NCBI RefSeq assembly: GCF_047663525.1
Contig: NC_092606.1
Span: 4,648,501 to 4,712,500 of the forward strand
DNA length: 64,000 nt
Origin: Anas platyrhynchos
Taxonomy: Eukaryota > Chordata > Aves > Anseriformes > Anatidae
Direction of reading: 5' to 3'
The notes beneath the pieces were generated by a model. The model made no database searches, was not told the DNA's origin, and saw only the letters and a list, made by a program, of their open reading frames with translations. The position numbers and the translations under genes were made by a program. Of the stretch, positions 53,212 through 64,000 are shown piece by piece; the first letter of the stretch is position 1; the number at the start of each line of letters is the position of its first letter.

Positions 53212-53939
53212 TCTGCTGAGAAGTCACCACCTGTACAGATCTCTCCCCTTCGGCCCTCTCCCGGGGGGCACGGTCCCAGCGGGTGGCAGGAGGCGACGCC
53301 GCTTCGGGCTCCTTTTGGGCTCGAAGCCGGGCAAGGATTTTGGGCCAGGGCCCCGTGGAAAGGAGCCCGGTGGCACCCGGCACCGCTCGGACTCGGTGTG
53401 GGCACCGTGGTGCCGCTCGCCCTTGCCCTGGGAGCCCCGCAGCCCCACCAGCCCTACTGGGACGAGGAATCCACACCTGCAGCGGGTCCCTGCTCACGGT
53501 GCCTCCTGCCTTAATCCCGTCCTGGCTCTGCGTAAAGGGGCCAGAGCCCTGAACCCCTGCTGGCGTGGGCAGAGGTGGGAGCCGGGGTCGGGCTGGGCAG
53601 GGGCTTGGCCACCTTTTGGCAGTGCCACGAGCGGTGCCCCCAGCCCGGCCGCCCTGCAGACATCTCCCTTGGCACGAATGCGAGTGCCGGTGCCTTTTCT
53701 TTTCCTTCCTGGAGATGCGATGTCCGTGCGGGGTTTGTCGGGCTGGCTGTAGGGCAGCGAGCCCATGGGGGCTGCAAACCGGGGAGGGGAGCGGAGCGCT
53801 GCCCTCGGCCCCTCCCGGACCTTCCGTGGTGGCTGGGATCGTCCCTTTCCCCCTCTAGACTTAAGACCGATGTGCTCAGCTGTTTTTAAATGTGAACTTG
53901 TGCACTGATGTGCAGATTCAATGTTCTTGTTACCGAATG

Positions 53940-53945
53940 AATAAA
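53940..53945 (+). terminator. SSH2: SSH2 poly(A) signal
   Basis: Canonical AATAAA followed within 15 nt by a T-rich stretch (GTTTTATTTTG). It is the only AATAAA seen in the long 3' UTR, so cleavage is expected near 53960. Confidence 0.88.
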
Positions 53946-53960
53946 GTTTTATTTTGACGA

Positions 53961-55030
53961 CGACGTCCGCGTGCCGCCCCCTGCTTGGGACTGGGTACGA
54001 GGAGGGGGGTGATCCCTGCTGCTGGCAGAGCAGGGACATGGGGGGGGCTGTGGGGTTTGCTTCTGGCCCCCACCAGAGGGGTAAATGGTCCCCAGCCACA
54101 AGGGACCTGTGTGGGGAGCCAGGAGCCCACCCCCAGCTGCTCCCCTGCGGGCTCCCTGTGCCAAATCTGGGCCTAAGATGAGGGGTTGGGGTGCGGAGCC
54201 ATCCCTGTAGGGCTTGGGGAGTTTTGGGGTGCCCCGTCCCACCCCATTCCCCCAGCACCCACTGGGAAAAGGTTTCCTGGGGCCTCTCCCACCTTGCCAG
54301 GGTTGAGGTGCTGGGGACACGGGGCTCGCTCTGTGCCCCAGCTCCAGGCACCGAGCCGGGACCGTGGTGGGACGAGGTGTGGTGTGTGGGGGTGCCCCTG
54401 CAGCCCCCTCCCTGCCCACCACCCCTTTGGCAGGCGGGTCGGGGCTGTCACCTCTCGCTGCCTTTTCGCCAGCTGCCCCCTCCTGCCCGCCTCAGCCAAT
54501 GCTGGGCCCGGCTCTGCTCGGTGCCCTTGTAGGGTCCAGCGCTCGCTGCCTTTCCAGGAACCCAGGGCTGCCCCCCCCCAGCTCCCCCAGCCCTACAATC
54601 CCTTAATCCCCTTGGGCCAGGGCATCCCTGCGGGGCCGGGCTCTGCTAAATCCTAAAGGCAGCCTGTGAGCGTCCCTGCAACCATCCCAAATCGTGGGGT
54701 GGGGGCTCACCCCCCTGCCTGCAGCCCCCTGAGGGGGGGGTTACGGGGGTGCTGGGCCCCCCAGGAGCCATCCCACGGCCGTGATCCCCCGGGGGGGTTT
54801 GGGGTGGGGTCTCCGGGACGAGCACCTTGCGGAGAGGGGTGGGGGGACCAGGAGGGGCTGCGCGCTGCGGGGAGGATGCTGCGGGGTGGGAAGAGGACAA
54901 GGAGGGGAGGGGGGGGGGGGAGCGGATTTTCCCTGCACCACCCCCCCCCCGTCCCCATCTCCCTCCCAGCGCGCGGGGAGGCTTCGGGCACCCCCTCCCC
55001 ATCCCCATCCCCATCCTCATCCCAATTTGG
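53961..55030. other. SSH2-CORO6 intergenic spacer
   Basis: GC-rich DNA with many G and C homopolymers (for example around 54905-54920 and 54942-54950). No gene recognised. Open frames run through it on both strands because stop codons are rare at this base composition. Confidence 0.7.
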
Positions 55031-55560
55031 GGCTGGTGGGGCAGGGCCGGGGGTGCTGGGGGCGGGCAGGGGCCGGTGCGGGGCAGGCGGGGCCGGGTCC
55101 CCCCCCCCTCTCCCTCCCTCCCCGCTACCCCTCCGCCTCCTCCCGGTGCCCGCCGCGGGGGGGCCGTGCCGGCCCCGGCTCCCGGCTCGGCTCAGCTGTT
55201 CCCTGCGGCAGCGGCACTGCGCGCCCAGCCCCAGCCCAGCCGAGCCGAGCCGAGCCGGGAGGAGCGGGGCCGGGGGCCGGGGGCTACGGGGGAACGGGGC
55301 CGAAACCGGGCGGAGCCGAGCGGGGCGCAGCGCGCACGGAGCCGCGGAGCGCAGGTGGGAAACGGGGACCGGGCCGGGCCGAGCCGGGCTGAGATGGGGA
55401 GAAAGGAGGCAGGAGGAGGAGGAGGAGGGAGCCCAGGGAGGAAGGGAAAGGGGGGGGAGAGCCCCGGGGAGAGGGCGGCCGGAGCTGGGTGCGGGGTGCC
55501 GGGCCCCCGGCCCCTCGCCCGCCCGCCCGCGCCCGGCGGGAGATGGCTATAAATGGAAAG
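55030..55560 (+). promoter_or_regulatory. CORO6: CORO6 CpG-island promoter with probable non-coding first exon
   Basis: Dense CpG, including a run of GAGCC pentamers near 55240-55260, ends in a good donor AGCGCAG|GTGGGA at 55353/55354. The first coding exon of CORO6 starts only two bases before its ATG at 57267, so an upstream non-coding exon is required; one ending at 55353 fits. TATAAA occurs at 55548-55553, downstream of that donor. The transcription start cannot be fixed by sequence alone. Confidence 0.6.
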
Positions 55561-55639
55561 TGACCTCCGGGCGGCCGGGCAGCCGCTGCGGATTCAATTG
55601 TGGCAACGTAATGGCACGGCCGGGAGGGGGGCTGGCCCG

Positions 55640-56010
55640 CCTGCACCCTCCTGCACCCTCCTGCACCCCGCCTTGTACCCCGCCTGCACCCTGTCTGCAC
55701 CCTCCGGCACCCAGCGCGCACCCACCGGCACCCTCCTGCACCCTGGCTGTACCCGCACGCACCCAGCGTGCACCCGCCAGCACCCAGCCTGTGCCCAACC
55801 TGCACCTGCTGGCACCCCAGTGGCACCCCAATGGCACCCCAGTGGCACCCCATCTGTACCCAACCTGCACCCCCTGCTCCCCGCCTGCACCCTCCTGCAC
55901 CCCCCGGTCCCCTGCCTGCACCCCTCCTGCTCACACCCCACACACACACCCCACACACACCCCTCCTGCACCCCTCCTGCACCCCACCTTCACCCCCACC
56001 CCACCAGCCA
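55640..56010 (+). repeat. GCACCC-type minisatellite
   Basis: About 30 diverged copies of a 10-15 nt unit of the form CTGCACCC(T/C)C, with internal sub-arrays such as GGCACCCCAGT repeated four times near 55810-55850. Reverse complement reads GGGTGCAGG. Because unit length varies, both strands carry long stop-poor frames; these are not genes. Confidence 0.88.
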
Positions 56011-56924
56011 GGCTGCCCCTCCCTCCCCGTCCCCACCTGCACCCCAAGCCACGCTCCCACTGGGAGCTGTGCAGCACCCTCGGGGTGTCCCCCACGGAGC
56101 CCCCTTGCTGTCCCCCAGCACTGGGGACCCTCTCCTGGGGCAGTGTGGGGGGGACACCAGCGGTGCCAGCTCTGGGACCCCCACCCCTGGCTCCTGCACC
56201 CGCTGGGGTGATGCTGAAGGGCCGCGGACCCTTGGGGACCTGCAGGGAGCCGGCAGAGGCGGCTCGGCTCGGTGCTGCACGTGGCCTGGCCAAAAGCCAC
56301 CCGGCCGGGACACCGGGAGCTGAGGGTCCCCTGCCCCTGCCCGCACCGGCCCCACAGGCTGGGCTCTGAAGGCTGGACACGGCCCCAGCAGTGGCTGCAC
56401 CCCCAGAAGGACGTGGGGGTGCCCCCAGGAGGGGTCAGCAGCTCATGGGTGCCGCAGAGCCCCAACCTGGGGGGTTTTGGGGTGCACAGGGGGCTCGCTG
56501 CCCCCAGGGAGGTGTCGGGAGCAGGGTGGGGACAGGGTGATGGGGGCACCGGGTGCCTGGCTGGGACCAGGGCTGGAGCCCCCCAGGGCTGTGCTGAGCA
56601 CTGGGGGCTCCTCTCTGCACCCCCTGTGCGCGTGGGGCCGTGGGGCTGTGCCAGCAGCGGAGCCTGTGCAGGATCCGACCCTCACCAGGGGTCCTGCGGT
56701 GCGGGGGGGGCGCAGAGTGGGTGGTCGTGGGGAGCCCTGGGTGGGGGCGATGCTGGAGGCACCGCCGGAGGCACAACCGAGCCGGGTGACCTCAGGCCAC
56801 CGCTGCGGGACGGGACACAAGGGGACAAGCTGTGAGCTGGTGCGTGGCACCTCCGCGTCCCCTTGGGGCTTCTCCTTTCAGCCCCGCTCCTCCACTGCTG
56901 CTGCTCCTGTGCCCACCCCGGCCA

Positions 56925-56995
56925 TGGCCAGGGGGCACGGCATGGCACGGGCACGGCACGGCCATGGGGCACGGTACGGCCATGGGGTATGGGGC
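56925..56995 (+). repeat. Short GGCACGG / GGCCATGG tandem repeat
   Basis: Interleaved copies of GGCACGG and GCCATGGGG in the last part of the proposed CORO6 intron 1. Confidence 0.6.
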
Positions 56996-57250
56996 AGGCA
57001 GATGGCATCACGCCCCGGGATGCCCGTGCCCAGCACCCATCCGGGTGCACCGGGGCCACCCCAGGTCCCTGTTACAGGGCCAGAACCACCTCAGGCTCCA
57101 TCCCGTGCCCCCCTCCACACCTCCATCCCCACCATCACCGTGTCCCCTGGCTCCCTCCTGTACCCGGGTCAGGGAGGGGTCCCTGGGAGCGCTGGGTTTA
57201 GGGACTGCCAAAACACCCCCGTGCCATTTGGGGGGGGTCCCAAGGCCTGA

Positions 57251-61429
<4,179 letters not shown>

Positions 61430-61438
61430 TGAAGAGCA

Positions 61439-61444
61439 TTTATT
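61439..61444 (-). terminator. ANKRD13B: ANKRD13B poly(A) signal
   Basis: TTTATT on the plus strand, AATAAA on the minus strand, about 880 nt downstream of the ANKRD13B stop codon. Confidence 0.85.
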
Positions 61445-62049
61445 GGTGTCGGCCGCGCTCGGAGCTGCTTGGGGCTCCCCCGGCCCTGGCCCAGACGTCG
61501 CTTGTGGGGTGCGTGGCGGGGGGGCCGCTACGAAAAGTCCCGCGGGAGCGAGCCGGGGGCCCCCCCCGCAGCCCCCCAGTGTGCAAAGAAGGAGCAGCCC
61601 GGGGCGGGGAGGTGGGGGCCCGGGGGTTAGCACCATTTGATGTAAGGTTTCTCTTGGGGCTGGGGGGGCAGTGCCCAGGATGGGGGGGCTGGGAGAGGGG
61701 GGTGGGGGGCAGCCGAGCAGGGAATTGGGGGGGAGGGGGGTGCAAGCAGGGGGTGAAAGGGGGGGATGTGAAACCAGGCACCCCTTTGTGGGCACCCCCT
61801 TGGCTGCCCCATGTGGGCTGGGGGTGCAGTGGGGCTGAGCCCCCCCCCCGTTGGCAGGCAGAGCAGCTCCCGGGTAAGTGCACTTGGTAGCGCCTGGGCA
61901 GTGGGGCCAATTTGGGGGGGGGGCAGCAGGGGGTGCCTGGAGCCTCACAGCTCTGGGGGTGCCCGGGGACAGCCCCCCCCCACTCACTCCATTCAGGGTG
62001 CCCCCCCCCCCACCTCCCCAGGGCGAGGGCAGCACCCCAGGGGGGTGGC

Positions 62050-62070
62050 TGGGGGGGGGGGGGGGGGGGA
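62050..62070. repeat. Long G homopolymer (C-run in ANKRD13B mRNA)
   Basis: About 20 consecutive G on the plus strand within the ANKRD13B 3' UTR. Such tracts are often mis-sized in assemblies. Confidence 0.85.
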
Positions 62071-62319
62071 CACAGGGCTGTGGGACCCCCCCTGCTCCCT
62101 GCCACCCCCCAGAGCACCCCCTTAGGCCCTCACCCCCCCCAGCTATGGGGACCCCCGTGCCCCCCCATGTGCCCCCCCTTACACACTCACACACACTCAC
62201 ACCCCCCCCATCTCCCCCCTCTCCCCACCCACCCACCCCACCCTAAGCCCCATCCGTGCATTCTCCCCGTCCCTGGGGGGGGGGAAAACCGGGGTTGGGT
62301 GGGGGGGCTCAGCGGGGGG

Positions 62320-62530
62320 TCACTTGTCGGTCAGGGAGAGCTGCAGGATGCGCTGCAGCTCCTCTTCCTCCTGCCTCGTCCTCCTCTCGGCCTCCTCCTG
62401 CTCCCGCGCCGACAGCGCCATGGCCAAGCGCAGCTGCTCCGCGTAGCTGGGGAGCAGCGCCCCGGGACCCCCGCCCCCCCCCGGAGACGGGCTGCCCGGG
62501 GCTCGGGGGGCTGCCGTGTGCTGGGGAGTC
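62320..62530 (-). CDS. ANKRD13B: ANKRD13B last coding exon (two UIMs)
   Basis: Minus strand. Begins in phase 2 with TPQHTAAPRAPGSPSPGGGG, then SYAEQLRLAMALSAREQEEA and EEEELQRILQLSLTDK, stop TGA at 62322-62320. Both UIMs keep the Ala-xx-xx-Ser or Leu-xx-Ser core with preceding acidic residues. Acceptor CGTCCTAG. Confidence 0.93.
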
Positions 62531-64000
62531 CTAGGACGGGCGGCACGGCCTCAGCCGGCATCCCCCCGGGACCCCCACGATGTGCCAGGGGTCGGTGCCC
62601 CCGCTGGTGGTTGCCCCCTGACCCTTTTTTTTTTTTTTTTTTTATCCCCCCCCCCCCTGCACCCTGGGGTTGGGGGGGGGGGCGCTGGCCGGACCTTACC
62701 AACCTGTCTCCTCGGCGGCCCTCGTGGGACATGGGGTGGGTGCCCGGCTTGCTGTTGGTCAGAGCCTCCCAGATGGTGACCTGGGGGTGGTGGAAATGGG
62801 GCTGGGGGGGGCTCGGAGGGGAAATTCAGCCCCGCTGTGGCACGTGGGGGTGGGGGGAGAGGGGTGGGTGACACCATGGGGTCTGTGGGCTCAGAGGAGG
62901 GGGAGGAGGGCGGTGGGTGAGGATGAGGAAGGAGGTTGGATGGGGATGAAGAGGATGAGGAGGATGGTGGATGAGAAAAATGATGGATGAGGAGGCTGAG
63001 GAAGTTGGATGAGGATGAGGAGGAGGAGAATGGTGGATGAGGATGATGATGAGGAGGAGGAGGATGTTAGATGAGGATGATGATGATGAGGAAGATGCTG
63101 GATGAGGAGGATCAGCATGGTGGATGACAAAAATGTTAGATGTGGAGGACGAGGCTGAGGATGTTGGATGAGGCTGAGGATGGTTGTTGGATGAAGACGA
63201 GGAGGAAGATGTTGGATGAGGAGAAGGAGGAGGAGAAGGAGGATATTGAATGAGGATGATGAGGAGGAGGCAGAAGATATTGGATGAGGAGGAGGAGGAG
63301 GAAGATGTTGGATGAGGACGCTCAGCATGGTGGATGAGAAAACTGTTGGATGAGGCCGGGGATGTTGGATGTGGAGGACAAGTCCGAGGCTGTTGGATGA
63401 GGACGAGGCCGCTGGGTGATGCTGAGGACGGGCTCTCCCCATGGTGCCCACCTGGTCGTACTCGCTGCCCGCCTCCAGCAGGCTCTGCTGGATGGCGAAC
63501 TGCAGCAGGTCGTCCTCGTCCTCCCGCAGGGCGTCCTGGTGGGTGCCCACCACGCTGTACCCCCGCGGCACCTCGAAGAGCGCCGGGTCCATCTCACATG
63601 CCCGGCACGACGCTGCGGGGAGACAGGGGCCGGCGTGGCTGGGCACCCCGCCGCCCGGGACCCCCGCCGGGACCCCTCCCCAGGTCCCTCCCCCACCACC
63701 TACTGAGGGAGCTGGAGCTGCTGACGCTGGAGGAGTCGCTGCTGGGCGAGGGCGCCTCGCTGCTGGGGCTGTGCCGCAGGGAGCTGACGGGCTCGTCGCA
63801 CCCGTTGAGGTTCCCAAAAGTGATGCGGGCGTTGAGGATGTGGAAGATGGGGATTTCTGTCCCAAATAATACAAAAAAAAATAAATTATAAAGGGTAGGG
63901 ATTGAAGCTGGCTGCTTGGGCTATGCTGGCGGCAAAGGGTCCCCCCTCCCTGCACCCATGGGTGCTCGGGTGCCCCCCACCCCGGTACCGATTTTGACGG
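62320..64000 (-). CDS. ANKRD13B: Ankyrin repeat domain 13B, C-terminal part (gene runs off the right edge)
   Basis: ANKRD13 proteins bind Lys63-linked ubiquitin chains at the plasma membrane and endosomes through C-terminal ubiquitin-interacting motifs and regulate internalisation of ubiquitylated receptors. Minus-strand coding segments in transcript order: 64000-63989 (partial), 63856-63704, 63612-63452, 62780-62704, 62530-62320. They join in frame to give about 203 residues, the C-terminal third (human protein about 626 aa). Visible: [20 protein letters not shown], the end of the conserved ANKRD13 domain; a Ser-rich linker; UIM DDLLQFAIQQSLLEA; UIM EQLRLAMALSARE; and the terminal UIM EEELQRILQLSLTDK. 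Ankyrin repeats lie outside the window. The B paralogue is chosen from synteny with CORO6/SSH2 and from the linker sequence. Confidence 0.93.
62704..62780 (-). CDS. ANKRD13B: ANKRD13B penultimate coding exon
   Basis: Minus strand, 77 nt: VTIWEALTNSKPGTHPMSHE and GRRGD. In-frame joining to the last exon requires the donor GTTGGT immediately after GACAG; a stronger-looking GTAAGG lies four bases further on but would shift the frame. Confidence 0.88.
62781..63451 (-). other. ANKRD13B: ANKRD13B intron with purine-rich minisatellite
   Basis: 671 nt, mostly occupied by the GATGAGGA-type array at about 62900-63420. The frame entering from the upstream exon stays open until a stop near 62891-62893. 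Confidence 0.85.
62900..63420. repeat. GATGAGGA / GATGTTGGATGAGGA minisatellite
   Basis: Plus strand is purine-rich: units of about 24-60 nt built from GGATGAGGA, GAGGAGGA and GATGTTGGATGA, with a longer-order unit containing CAGCATGGTGGATGA that recurs near 63113 and 63328. The transcript-sense (minus) strand reads TCCTCATCCAACATC. Confidence 0.9.
63452..63612 (-). CDS. ANKRD13B: ANKRD13B exon with UIM DDLLQFAIQQSLLEA
   Basis: Minus strand, 161 nt: SCRACEMDPALFEVPRGYSV, VGTHQDALRED, then DEDDLLQFAIQQSLLEAGSE ending YDQ. The UIM is the best conserved in the family. Acceptor CCCCGCAG, donor GTGGGC. Confidence 0.95.
63704..63856 (-). CDS. ANKRD13B: ANKRD13B exon with end of conserved domain and Ser linker
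   Basis: Minus strand, 153 nt: [40 protein letters not shown] and a poly-Ser end. Acceptor GGGACAG, donor GTAGGT. Confidence 0.95.
63989..64000 (-). CDS. ANKRD13B: ANKRD13B partial exon at window edge
   Basis: Only 12 nt of this exon are inside the window, encoding VKI plus part of a Glu codon before donor GTACCG. The remainder lies to the right. Confidence 0.85.

Larger units (their letters stand above)
50171..53960 (+). other. SSH2: SSH2 3' UTR
   Basis: About 3.8 kb from the stop to just past AATAAA. Visible motifs: GCACTTTA (50253-50260, an 8-mer match to the miR-17/20 seed), a TA repeat near 50270-50287, T-rich runs (50410-50440 and 51225-51245), a Pumilio site TGTACATA (51188-51195) next to an AU-rich TATTTATATAG, a GT repeat near 53180-53210, and TGCACTGA (53901-53908, an 8-mer match to the miR-148/152 seed). 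Regulatory use is inference. Confidence 0.85.

Noticed and set aside
55284-56549. 421-codon minus-strand frame near CORO6, and the overlapping long plus-strand frames
   Set aside because: They are generated by the minisatellite and CpG island; repetitive composition, with no family resemblance or splice context.

Overview
The window is vertebrate genomic DNA. A bird is most likely, because three multi-exon genes sit in compact, GC-rich sequence with introns of 80 nt to 13 kb and there are few interspersed repeats. The gene order SSH2 - CORO6 - ANKRD13B, with relative strands +, +, -, is the order I know from human 17q11.2. That synteny decides the paralogue assignments. No prokaryotic, viral or CRISPR features were seen.

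Layout. (1) 1-7030: non-coding, either upstream of SSH2 or intronic to a longer SSH2 transcript whose upstream exon is not in the window. (2) 7030-7660: CpG island with eight exact or near-exact copies of a GGGGCGTGGCC-type Sp/KLF box, running into the first SSH2 coding exon at 7373. (3) 7373-50170: SSH2 coding exons, 14 in total, with every junction frame-consistent and a predicted protein of 1,357 aa; then a 3.8 kb 3' UTR ending at an AATAAA (53940-53945). (4) 53961-57266: GC-rich spacer, the CORO6 CpG island, a probable non-coding first exon, and an intron carrying a GCACCC-type minisatellite. (5) 57269-60917: CORO6 coding exons in less than 4 kb, including two tandem 40-codon alternatives for the same propeller segment (59009-59128 and 59365-59484); predicted protein 471 aa with either one. 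(6) 61304-61444: tail-to-tail poly(A) signals of CORO6 (+) and ANKRD13B (-), about 130 bp apart. (7) 62320-64000: the last five coding segments of ANKRD13B on the minus strand. They hold the C-terminal ubiquitin-interacting motifs; the gene continues past the right edge.

Biology. SSH2 is a cofilin phosphatase that reactivates the actin-severing factor cofilin. CORO6 is a coronin, an F-actin-binding beta-propeller protein reported at the neuromuscular junction. The neighbours SSH2 and CORO6 therefore both act on actin turnover, although shared regulation is not shown by the sequence. ANKRD13B is a membrane-associated ubiquitin-binding adaptor for endocytosed receptors. The most interesting items are the duplicated CORO6 exon pair, a muscle-type motif cluster in a CORO6 intron, a possible intronic 3' end that would produce a tail-less SSH2 phosphatase, an in-frame 36-nt candidate microexon in SSH2, and an ANKRD13B intron whose minisatellite stays open in the upstream reading frame. 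I found no wholly new system.
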